DNA of 64,000 nt from Apus apus (lineage: Eukaryota; Chordata; Aves; Apodiformes; Apodidae). This document shows, in pieces, positions 51,901-64,000 of this stretch. The translations under genes were made by a program, and so were the position numbers. The notes beneath the pieces were generated by a model. The model did not search any database. It was not told the DNA's origin and saw nothing but the letters and a program-made list of their open reading frames with translations. The stretch is from NCBI RefSeq assembly GCF_020740795.1, contig NC_067286.1, forward strand, positions 31,458,003 to 31,522,002, given 5' to 3'. Each line of letters begins with the position of its first letter. Position 1 is the first letter of the stretch.

Positions 51901-54900
51901 ACCCTGTGGACACAGCCAGTGTCTAAGACAACTACCAGAGAGGATGAGTTTCCTTTTTTCCCCATCCTCCTCAGATTTTATTGAGCTTATTGTGTCCTCC
52001 CTCCACACACTGTTGGGCTGCTGCATTTGCACTTATTCTTTCCACTGTGAGTATGAGGGGCGTGTTGTTTTTGTTTCTCATTAATGGCTGTGACTCACAT
52101 TTAGGCACAAAGAACAGCAAAGACATGAGGGAGTTCATTGCTTGTCCTGGTTACTCTGCTAATGACATCTTGCTTTGACTGGGGCTAATTCTGGAAACAC
52201 TCCTCAGTGGTGTGGTTGCAGTAATCAAAGAAGTCAGGAGGAGAGGAAAGGACTAGAAAGTGAACATCATTAAGAAGGGATAAATTTTTCCAGTCATACC
52301 GGTCTGTTCTCATATTCGAGGCATGGACAAGTAATAGTGCAGCCATCCAAAAGGATCCTGCCCTTTGGAAAAGGCTCCTTCTTGCCTCCTTCAATTTTGT
52401 AATACAGCAGCTTGTCTTGAAGCAGAACGAACCATCTCACTTTCCAGTTACGAACAATATGTCCCTAGAGGGGAAGAAATCCACAAAGCTAACTTAGCAC
52501 AAGCATTGAGAAAATACCTTTTTTTTCTTTTATTTTTTTTTTTTCTGGTGTGTGTGTGTTGTTAAAATACCATAAACTAACAGCAGGGAACTGTATGACA
52601 ATAAACACAAGAAGTTATTCTGAGACTTTTTCTCCCTGAAATCAACATTTTTAGTAACAAAATACCACAGCTCCATCACTATAAAATCATGGAGCAATAA
52701 AAAGGTACTTTGCTCTTTCCCCAGCAAGGACATCTGCTTTGCTGGTGAGAATTGCTTCTTGTGAAAGCTCACATGACTTATCTCAAAAAGCTGTAACTTA
52801 GGTGCACACCTGCCCACCGACAGCACCAGGCAGGAACAGGGCTAAATCCAAAATGTCTGAGGGCCCTTGGAGACAAACCCCTCATCTCTGGGTACCCTGG
52901 ATGGTGTTTTGTGTGTTTAATTCTTAGTCCTTTTGACGTGGCTGTAGGTGCCAAGGGGTTTTGAAAGCACTTTGCTATGTGAATTGGCTTTTCCTGAGTA
53001 TCCCCTCTTACTGCCTCCAACCTCCTGGGCTAAAACATTCCCTGTGCTGCTGTTTCCTTGTAAAGGAAATACAATTCTTAATTAATAAAGGCTCCTGTTG
53101 AATGCCTCTTGAATAATTTCAGAATATAGACAAATCCTCTTCTTTCCCCTCAGCAAGGAGCCCCCGGCTGCTTTCAGCCCAGCTTTAGAGGACAGCAAAC
53201 CCAGCGAGGGGTGGCACTGCCAGGCTCCGTCCTGTCTTAGGGTGTCAGGTCCAGCTTCGCCGTGCAGGGAGCTGAACTCCATTTCTGCAGGCAGTGAATC
53301 ATTACAGCCAGCAGGGGAAGCACTGGGTAGAGGAAGCTCTGACACCTGGCAGAGGGTGAGCATAGCTACGAGAAAGAAACATGAAAGGTCCAGTTGTGGC
53401 AAGAATCAAACCTCATTAATTCCCTATGAGTAAAGGGGAAAAACAACAGTTTCCAAGAAAAGGTGGGGTAATGAGTCTCTAAATTCCAGGGCACTTTATA
53501 TCTAACGTATTCTAGTCTATACTAAATACAATTTATCTAACTTGTTTGTTCTCTCCCTTCCTTCAGTGTTTTTTTCATGTATTGTAAAGTCCCTTGGCAA
53601 TTTTTCCTGATAGTGTGTTCTTTCCTATGGCTCCTTCCTTGGATATTTCATCTTTTTTTTTCAGAAAGCTGCCTTACCTTTTCTTTTTCTTCACCTGAGT
53701 TCCACACATTTACTTTATAATACAATACATAATTCAGTAATTTATAATGCTTTCGATAATCTCCTTGCTTCTGCTCTCTTCTTACCAAAGCTCTGTTTTC
53801 TTACCTGATCCCACCCCTTCCTCAATTTTTCACTGTATCCTTTGTTCCCTTCTCCTTCAGTTTCCTTTAGCCTTTTTTGTGGTCTCCTTCCTATCAAACT
53901 GTGAATCTCAGCAATTTTGTTCAGACTTCTGGCAGTTACAGCTCACTGTGCTGCTAATAACCTACTCCTCTCACACAGCTGGTGCCCTGGATTCTCATCT
54001 TGAATTCAGAAGTCACTTAAAAGCCACAAAATACTACTGTAGTCCAGAGAGGAGAGCAGGAGCTGGGACTGTTCTGCCCTTGCTGCAGAAGGGAGGATGA
54101 GGAACAACTCTGTCCATGCAGCTCTCCTCCACGTAGAGCATGGCTTCATGCAACTGGCAGCCAGCCAGCCAGGGGCTTTGCCAGAAGAGCTGACCAAGAT
54201 TACCCTCATGTTATCACCAGGAGCACTGCCACGTACTGTGGAAAAGCATTTGCCAAGGTGTGGCAAAGCTTTGAATAAACCTTTGAGTCACCTTATTTGT
54301 GTGCATTCAAGGACCATACTAGTGACTGAGACAGTCTTGGTACTAAAAGCAGCTTACGCCCCTCGCTAAGTTGCCCGCATGTGTCCCAGCTATGACTGAC
54401 TTGGTCCTATATGAAGTGTTGGAAAGACTGAAATCTGTTACACTGTCTTTCAGCTCTTCTCTCCATATTTTGGCTAAAATTTTCTTACAGGGGTGTGAAA
54501 CTTGACCGGTGCAGAAGAATGAAATTATTTCAAGCACATTTCTAAGTTTGCAGTGCTGTGATCCCCTTCAAAAAGGATATTCTGTTCCCCATCCTCTCAT
54601 AGGAAATGGGAAACCCTGCTCAACTGGGCTGCTAAAGAAGGCACAAACTATCTTCAAAGACTGTCAAAACATCTTCCCTCTCTCTGTGCTTCCATGGCCA
54701 ATTCCTCTGCTGCCACGTAGCTGTTTGCCAGGTAATTTTTTTGTACGCAGAGGTGTGCTCTAGGTGCAGGCATAGTGGTGTTCTGATAGCTGAGTAATCC
54801 TGATAGCTAATTCACTTTCCCTGGGTAAACACCAACATGGTGAAACTCGAGGGACAGCCAACACCTGCAGTTCATGCAGCTCCCTCAGCAGGCATGTGCC

Positions 54901-55078
54901 CAAACCTGGAGGGACTCCTTTTCCCAGGAGTAGGCAGGAGCCCCTCCAACATGAGCTCTGGGTCGGTCTGGTCCCAAGGGCTGATTTCACGTTGCAGCTG
55001 AACCGCACGAAGGGGGACGCAAACACTTACCCGTTTGACGAGGAAGCCCTCCTTCAGGATTCCAGCTGCTTCTTGCAT
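45982..55078 (-). CDS. PLEK2: PLEK2 (pleckstrin-2), complete, 9 exons
   Basis: Pleckstrin-2 is a cytosolic, membrane-recruited adaptor that binds phosphoinositides and promotes actin rearrangement, cell spreading and erythroid maturation. Exons in transcription order: 55031-55078, 52300-52464, 51148-51329, 50327-50418, 49828-50015, 49230-49331, 47810-47893, 46573-46651, 45982-46109. Phases agree throughout and give 355 aa against 353 in human. Residues about 5-105 form the N-terminal PH domain (ILKEGFLVKR, NWKVRWFVL, ending in the conserved Trp of ERDSWAL). Residues about 135-222 are the DEP domain (LVDWLISNSF, LASMLMEENF). Residues about 245-353 are the second PH domain (VKQGFLVKQ, KRKNWKVRKFVLR, RAQWIEAI). 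The start is set by homology at the ATG at 55078 (A at -3), although an in-frame ATG lies 72 nt upstream. The gene is tail-to-tail with the galectin-related gene and downstream of EIF2S1 on the same strand. Confidence 0.96.
46110..55030. other. PLEK2: PLEK2 introns
   Basis: Introns between the nine exons. Long gaps are 46110-46572, 46652-47809, 47894-49229, 49332-49827, 50016-50326, 50419-51147, 51330-52299 and 52465-55030. They hold the (ATTT)n tract and a GC-rich patch at about 48.23-48.52 kb. No gene or RNA was recognised in them. Confidence 0.6.
46951..46980. repeat. (ATTT)n microsatellite
   Basis: Seven and a half uninterrupted ATTT units within the PLEK2 intron between exons 7 and 8. 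Likely length-polymorphic. Confidence 0.95.
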
Positions 55079-55150
55079 TGTGGCCAGCAGGGAAGAGAGC
55101 CGAGCCCCTGCTGAGAAGTGCCCGAGCCCTGGCAGCCTGTCCCTCTGCAC

Positions 55151-58100
55151 GCGATTTGTTTAAGAAAGCTCATTTTTCTTTGCTACCCTCCTCCTCCAAT
55201 ATGACGCACCCTCCCCTGCCTGTTTTTTTCTCCCTCTCTTCCCACCTATGAGAGATTAATTAAACAGTGAGCTGGCTCTGATACATCACCTGCCCTCCGG
55301 GGAGCAAAACAAAAGGAAGTCTGAAAGGATCTTCAAAGTCTAAAGGAAGTCTAAAAAGGAATTTCACTGAATTAGGTATAGCAATAAACCAGCCCTGAGT
55401 GAGTCGGCCAGTATGAGCAGCCAAATTATTACAAACCAGACTAATCAACACTACCACATAACATTTCTCATCTAATGAACACATCTCATAGGGGTTTTAC
55501 AGATCAGAATACCTTAAGTGCCACGTATAAAATATTCTAATTACAAGGAGACTTTTACTTAAAACAACTTATTTTGCTAGGAATTTATTTTACCAAAGAA
55601 GCCCCAAAGTGCTTAAAAGCCCACTCTACTTCCAGCGGGCATATAAACCAAGATTCTCAATTTAATATCCAAAATCCCTACCTAAGCAACTATTCTGGCT
55701 TTTAGTGAAGCAGCCTGATCAATAAACTTTGTGCAGTGTGACCCCTTGCAACTCCTGAGCACCTCTGAAACAGAGTTCCTTTTTTGTATTTGCATATGAG
55801 CTTAGATATTTATTGCAATTTTTAAGACTTTGGCAATGACAAATCCGTTTGATAGATTTATCAGATCTTGTCCTGATGAAATAAGCCTGCATCGGTATTT
55901 CAGACAGCACCATTGTTCAGAAATAAGTCTTTGCTGTACTGTTAACATTCCCTGACTGGTATCAAAATGAAGGTGATACATGTGGACTGAGCCAAGGGCT
56001 GTGATAAGAAGCACAGCATACAGCATAACAAATAAAAAACCCCACTTGTTGCTATGTAAAAAGAGTCCAGAGTTCAGTAAGACAAAGTGACTCAAGTATC
56101 TCTCAGTCTCTGCCAACCGGATCAAATTACTGGTCACACTTTAATGTACTGAGGAAAAGGAACAAATAATTTCCTTATCTTTTTGGTATTTTTATAACTT
56201 TTAGCAAGGCAGAGCAAGACACTAAAGAAAGTATTAAAGCCTGAAAATGCACTGGACCTCGAACAGCCCTGCCGAGATCATGGGGTCACTGAATGCTACC
56301 TGAAGTTAGAAAAATCAATTGTTTTATAAAGGGAAAGGATGTTGGTTGAGATCCCAAAAGCTGCAGCCCCTATGGAAGTTACCCACATAGCACCTGCTGA
56401 ACTCCCTTTGCCAGTTCGGAAGAGGCAGGCAGCTGCGAGGCAACCTCCTGCTGAAGTCATATCCCAGTTATGTTCTTCAGTCCACCAAAAGCAAATACAG
56501 CAAGTTAACAGCTAAATGACCATTTTTTACTGTAGGTATGTAGTACATGCAAGGACATAAATATAATTTTTTTTTGTCATTTTTTTTTTTTATATTGTTG
56601 TGACCTTAAAGCGGAAATGAACTGAGTGCACTTCTTTTAATTTAAAAAATAATCTCCATCTTTGGGTATACATAAGTGTATATAATAAATAAAGGTTGCA
56701 CTTAAAATCTCGGGAAAAAAAGCTTGTGAGCCAGCAATGTGCACTTGCAGCCAAGAAAGCCAACTGTATCCTGGGCTGCATCAAAAGATGCATAGCCAGC
56801 GGGTCAAGAGAGGTGATTCTCCCCCTCTAATCTGCTCTTGTGGGACCCCACAGAGTATTGGGTCCAGTTCTGGAGCCCCCAACACAAGAAGGAAAAGGAG
56901 CTCTTGGTGGGAGTCCAGAGGAGGGTCATGAAGATGATCAGAGGGCTGGAGCATCTCTGCTCTGATGACAGGCTGAAAGACTTGAGGCTGTTCAGCTTGG
57001 AGAAGGCTCTGGGGAGCCCTCATAGTGGCTTTCTAGTACCTGAAGGGGCCTACAGAAAAGCTGGGGAGGGACTTTTCACAAGTACCTGTAGTGATGGGAT
57101 GAGGGGGGATGGTTTCAACTGAAACAGGGTAGATTAGAACAGGTATTAGGGATAAATTCTTTACTGTGAGTGTGCTGAGACACTGGAACAGGCTACCTAG
57201 GTATGTTGTGGCTGCCCCCTCTGTGGAAGTGTTCAAGGCCAGGTTGGATGGGGCTCTGAGCACCCTGGTCTAGTAGGATGATCTTTAAGGTCTCTTCTAA
57301 CCCAAACCATTCTAAGATGCTATGAAAGCTGATGCAGTCAGCAGAAAAAAGAAAATACATTTCACCTCATGGTGTTCTACACATTAGAAAAAAACTCGAG
57401 AAAAAAATAGAAAACTTGAGTCTAGGTACACGATACGTTACTGCTGCATGTGTTTCATGGACATGCCCTCTTTATGTAACCAGCTCCAGGAATACAGTGT
57501 TCCACTGTTTGGTATTTGAGGTTTGACTTCACATTGTTCAGCTTGTTACTGCAGGCAATTTCTAACAAGGTGGGTGAGATAATTTCATGCTAGTGAGGAC
57601 ACGCAGAAGCTTGCAGGGGGCTCTTGCTCAGACAGCGATTTCAGAATTGCCCTAGAACCAGTCCTCACCGAAGATCTGAGCGAGCTCTTTTTCTGCAGCA
57701 TGCAGACCACCCACAACCCTGCTGCTGATCTTGGAAAAATCACCATTAGCAACATAGAATTTTATTGCCAAACTGCTGGTAAATGGTGAAGCAAACATTG
57801 CTCTCGCTCGCCATTAAACAAAGGTTTTAATCAACTGCTTCCTATAATCTAGAACCTTCGCTTTCTTTAAGACTTTGGATATTTATAACACACACACACC
57901 TCCTTCCCCCCCGTCTCATTCTGTAATTCATCAAGGCTAACCAATTGCCCCTATCTTGCTCCCTGGGGCGAGTAAAGACAGATCTCCCAGATGGTTTTGT
58001 GAGAAAAGGGTCATACAGTGTGAAATGAGTCAGATGATCTGGGCTGCCCTATTCATGTATGTGCTGGAAAGGCAAGTTCTGGCATTGAAGGCTCTCAGCA

Positions 58101-61100
58101 AAAACAGGACATGCTTTGATCTGCATAAAAGTGGGGAGCTCGCTGTCAAGCCTTCTGTGGACTTGAAACTCAAAGGGAGGACTGTCAATTTCCTCAGATC
58201 TATTTTAGAGTGTTTTCCACGTATCGGTGTAGTATTTTAACAAAAAAACACAACAACAACACAGTTGAGTGCTTGACATTTTGTTCCATTCCAAGTGACC
58301 CTCAAATACTTTATATGCTATAGAATTTGCATTGGCATGGCCAGGAAGAGCCAGCTGCAGGCATCAGCACCACAGGATGCTACGTAGGGTTCCAGGGAAG
58401 TACAGGAGTACCTGTCTCGGAGAGCAGAGTCTGCTGTTTCAGCTGGCTGACCTGACAGACAGTGCTGGTACCTCCAGGTCAGTCCTTTAGGAAGCCATGA
58501 ACAACTGATTAAGAGAACATGCCCAAAGGACAACCTCCATTGCAGGCTCTGCAATGCCCATCCTGTGTCATTGTGTCACATGGGGGATTACACATACCCA
58601 GCTTTTTTAAAGGAGGTTCTTCAGATGCCAGGACTTTGCCCTCTGGTGTAGGACACCATTCAATATTTAGTTGCTTTAGTGAACTGAGGATTAAATAAGA
58701 TGCAAACAAACCACATCAAAACAAAGAACTATGAAACATTTCTAGACAGAAGTGAAAGATGACAAGTGTTCAAAGGTATTCTAAGAGCATTTTTTTTTAA
58801 TTAACTGCAGAAAGATGGCAGTGTTGGAAAACAATTGTTTAATTGTCTGGACTCTGGAACAAAAAACTATCAGAAATTAAATACCAAAGTGCAGATTCTG
58901 TTATGAACAAAATGCCAGCTCACCTCCATCTAAAAAAACCAAACAACTGAGGACCAGAATCAGACTAAGAAGAGGAAGGAATTGTCACAGCATTAAAAAT
59001 CAGACAAAGCACAACAACTGCAAGAAAGTGGGGCACCCTTTCTTTAGATGCCACTATTTCCCCTCTTCAAAAACAGGATACTGGGCTGTTGTGCCTGACC
59101 TGAGACCCTGTTTGGGGCTTTTTTCTATTAATGAGTCCTTACCAGATGTTATAAGTAAAACTGTTTCCAAGCTGCCAATCTTACAAAATTATTTTAGGAT
59201 ATGGAAGTCATGCTGAGATGCTTACAATTAACACATCAGGCCAAGCCTTGTCCACAGGTATAACCGCACCTGTTGTATGTACCTGTTCAGTTGCCTACAC
59301 AAGTGCAAGTGGAGATTTTGGCTTTGCAATTATTACTGAGTAAACAGGACAGTTGCTAATGAACAGCAGGAATATGCTCCCTTGCTTTAGTGACTAGACC
59401 AAGATGTTCACACAAAACCCACAGCCCTTACTTTAAGCATCCAGGAAGCACACACAGTTCCACACACACAAAATAGACCAGCTGAGATAAAACATATAAT
59501 CTTAACAACTTCTAAAGATCCCTTAGTCGCAGCTACAGCAACTGCTGCAGCACAGCTGAGGCCCAGAGCAGGCTCCACAGATGCAGTGCTCCCTTACACA
59601 CACCTTCTAACAGGCCATGAAAACGGCCCTCCTACATCTCCTCCTTCCAGCTACTTCAAAACACGAGAAATATGCACTAAGTTGTTCTCTTTTATTTCAG
59701 CTTCTTGGTTAAAATTTGCTCAGGCAACAGGAGAGCCTGGTTTTATCTGCCAGCACAAGTGACTAAAATGCATTTATCTTAAGCTGCTTCGTTACCACTC
59801 TCATCATCTCACATTTTTTCTTTTTCATACACTCAAAATTGACACAGAATTGTGTACACCAGCATGCTGGGGTTCCAATTAGAAAAGCTTCTATAGCTAC
59901 TGAACGAGTTTAAAAACTTTTGCCTGGAGTTACTGACAATGATACTCACCTATTAATCATCAAAACTGTTTCTAGAAATCATAGCGATTCTAAATCCCCG
60001 ATAATATTCCAAGGAAAGAGCACCTGTGACTCATTTTTCAGTGCATTGCTTTATGGCATTATTTTGGCATACAGGTAACTTTTTAGTTTATAAATGCTTT
60101 ATTCTTTTGTCTGAGTACCCACCTATTGTGTTTAATGAAAGCCAAATCACTACTGTAGTGAATGGGCATAGCTGGAAGAACTGTTCAATCAGGAAACTGA
60201 CATCACAGCTTCAAGCCACCACAAGGCTCCCCTACACAGCTTCTGAAAAGAATTTGAGAAAACAACCGTTAAAAAAAAGTTTCTTCATTTTGTGATGATA
60301 AGTTATTTTACAACATTCTGCTAAGAGTGGAAGTTAGTTGCTTTGGCTCTGCATTGCTGTTAAGAGTTGGGCACATGTGAACTCTGATAATCAAGGACAG
60401 ATTGCAATATTTATGCCCTTTGTGAATGACTTTTGTGACAGCACCACATAGCAATTACACTGTTTTTGCTGTGGCAGTACTAAGAATTTCTAGTTAAGGC
60501 TCAAAGCCTCCTTTTTCCTGTATTTTTCCTCTAGCAGCCCAAAATACTAAGAAAAGGAAGGAGATGGGCAAGATGGGACATGACAGTAAAGAAACATAGA
60601 AGGAAAACAGGGTATTTTTTTATATACCATAACATGTAAAACACATCTTTCTCCTCTTCAAAGATAAACAGGTTGTTTCTCTAGTGAATAGCTCAGTCCA
60701 GTGCAAACCAGATTACGGGTAGGCAGAACTGAAGGTCATGCAGCAGTGAACTCAGAAGACAGCACTGTCTATGAGTAAGTTCATTGAAATGCCTGCTATA
60801 TTCACCTATAGGAGCAAAGTGCAACTATATGTCATTTTTCATTTATCAGCTAACTTTATTGGAATGGTAACAAGCTATGTTCAAAGTTCTCTGTCTGTAA
60901 ATGCACATAAAAAACAACAGAAATGCTCTTACAAAGAAGTTTGCGTTAACAAACTTCCAAGAAAACATTTTGTTCCACGCATGGTTGGCCTGATTTAAAG
61001 CAAGCAAAAGAAAGCCCTTTCAGTGTTAAAGGGGAGTCACCTACTGATCATACCTTTCCAGGTTCTATATTCACACCATTCCAGGCCATGTCAAAAAAAG

Positions 61101-61141
61101 AGGAAAAAGAAAAAAAAATCTTGAGTTACACAGCCCAGAAA
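55151..61141. other. Intergenic region EIF2S1-PLEK2
   Basis: About 6 kb with the CR1 fragment at 56.7-57.3 kb and the PLEK2 promoter at its left end. The first bases upstream of PLEK2 carry no clear TATA box and no CpG island. No additional gene was found. Confidence 0.6.
56722..57323 (+). mobile_element. CR1 fragment upstream of PLEK2
   Basis: Recognisable CR1 ORF2 end (AKKANCILGCIKR-like, then [16 protein letters not shown] and [13 protein letters not shown]) with a frameshift and stops, then the 3' tail ending in AACCCAAACCATTCTAAGATGCTATGA. It lies between PLEK2 and EIF2S1. Confidence 0.88.
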
Positions 61142-61147
61142 TTTATT
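61142..61147 (-). terminator. EIF2S1: Candidate poly(A) signal, EIF2S1
   Basis: AATAAA on the minus strand about 375 nt past the EIF2S1 stop. EIF2S1 commonly uses more than one site, so this may be only the proximal one. Confidence 0.4.
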
Positions 61148-61519
61148 CAATATTTAGCCAAATACATTCTGTATAGAACTGTTCAGCTTGCTTTGTTTTG
61201 GTGCTTCCACTGAGCTGTAAATCACCAATTAGGAATTGTTATGTATGAAAATGTTAAGCATGGGGCTTCAACCTCCCTCTGGCCAGATTTGTGCCTTGAA
61301 CTTGACTAGACAGGTTCACTTCAAAGGATTCAATTTGTGCAAGCTGCTGCATCAAATATTATTCAGAAGAGCCTTTCACATATTGGCCTTTTTTTTAACA
61401 GTAAAACACTTCAAGCATTTGCATTTGAAGTTGTCAATACTGGAAACATTTAGCCCAGAGTGTTTGCAACAGGGTCTCCGGTTTTTCGTATGGTCTCTTT
61501 TCTAAATTTTCCAGAACAG

Positions 61520-63068
<1,549 letters not shown>

Positions 63069-64000
63069 CTAGGACAGAGGAATACACACAATAAAACGTT
63101 GAAGATACCAAAAGCTGTACAATTGTTAAAGCTTTCTAACTTTAAAGCTTAAAGAAGTATTTTAAGTATCTAATGCTTATCCACAATGAAAGCCTCAGTA
63201 GCTCCCAAAGCTGAGGAAGGTATTTCACTTTCTTGACTTGTAAGTTGAGGGAAAAGTCTTCATGAGCTCCTTAGACATACATTTTACATTGTGCTTTGAA
63301 AAGCCAAGATATGAATTTATATACCCACATTCACTCACCTCTCACCCAATAAACTCAACAGCAGTAATAATGCATTTCACATGCAAAGATGAAGACATAA
63401 AAGTAATAAATACCAGAGAAAATTAAAGATCTCAAAAAATTAAGCTTGAAAAAGAGCACATCCACAAATTCATGAAATTATGTCAGCATTTACATCAGAG
63501 GCATCACTTGAGGAGCATTGGAATTTTTTTAATTTTTTTTTAAGATAAGTTATATTAACATATATTTAAAGCAATAGCTAACTATAGCTTTTTGTAGATG
63601 CCTGGGACCTAAGGCATAGACCAGTGCTGGTCCTATCTGTAATACCCTGATTAGTCTATAGACAAAGACGTCTTTACCTATGTAGCAATGGTGCAATACT
63701 ATGATACACAGAGAAGCTAGTCTGGCTTCTAGGCAAGTAACAACAACCTGCTAATTCTCAGCCATCACAAATTCACACAAGAGCACCACACTCAGCCTCA
63801 GGATGAGGCTACAAACGGAAAATTTTTACTCTTGAAGTCACAGTTAGAAACAACTTAGACCATCACAATGAAACAGACACATGAAGGAAAAGAACATGCT
63901 TGTCAAATAACTTTATTTCCAAAACTAATGAAGTGCTATTTATGTTAGCAATTTCATTCCTCATGACAATCACATCCCTCTTACATTTTTGAAGTCTATG
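63069..64000. other. EIF2S1: EIF2S1 intron running off the right edge
   Basis: No further EIF2S1 exon was seen to the window end. The intron at 62080-62970 is likewise empty apart from ordinary A/T-rich sequence. Confidence 0.6.

Overview
The window is vertebrate nuclear DNA, most likely from a bird. It holds compact multi-exon genes with canonical GT-AG introns, one CpG-island promoter, and several CR1-type LINE copies with the typical CR1 3' tail. No bacterial-style, viral or CRISPR features were seen. Genes were identified by translating both strands, joining exons at splice sites with consistent reading phase, and comparing by eye with vertebrate proteins known from memory.

Layout from left to right. 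(1) Positions 1-39319, minus strand: the 5' three quarters of ZFYVE26 (spastizin). 29 coding exons in continuous phase give about 1,932 codons, from a start codon in the CpG island to the FYVE domain. The remaining C-terminal exons lie beyond the left edge. Its introns carry CR1 insertions, including a 2.7-kb degenerate CR1 in the sense orientation at 19.5-22.2 kb. (2) Positions 38.7-40.2 kb: a GC-rich divergent promoter with YY1/ETS-like and CCAAT motifs and a G-rich 13-bp-class minisatellite. (3) Positions 40173-43790, plus strand: a four-exon galectin-related gene of 143 aa that resembles LGALSL/GRP but is a distinct paralogue. (4) Positions 45982-55078, minus strand: a complete nine-exon PLEK2 (pleckstrin-2, 355 aa), convergent with the galectin-related gene. 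(5) Positions 55.1-61.5 kb: intergenic, with one CR1 fragment. (6) Positions 61520-63068, minus strand: the last three coding exons of EIF2S1 (eIF2 alpha), whose 5' part lies off the right edge.

The genes do not form a pathway. ZFYVE26 acts in endolysosome and autophagic lysosome biology, PLEK2 in phosphoinositide-linked actin remodelling, EIF2S1 in translation initiation, and the galectin-like gene has no known role. The points most worth a second look are the galectin-related gene with a half-retained sugar-binding signature, a strong nested hairpin at 1.75-1.93 kb, the relocated ZFYVE26 start codon with an overlapping upstream ATG, the G-quadruplex-prone repeat in the shared promoter, and a gene order that differs from human 14q24.
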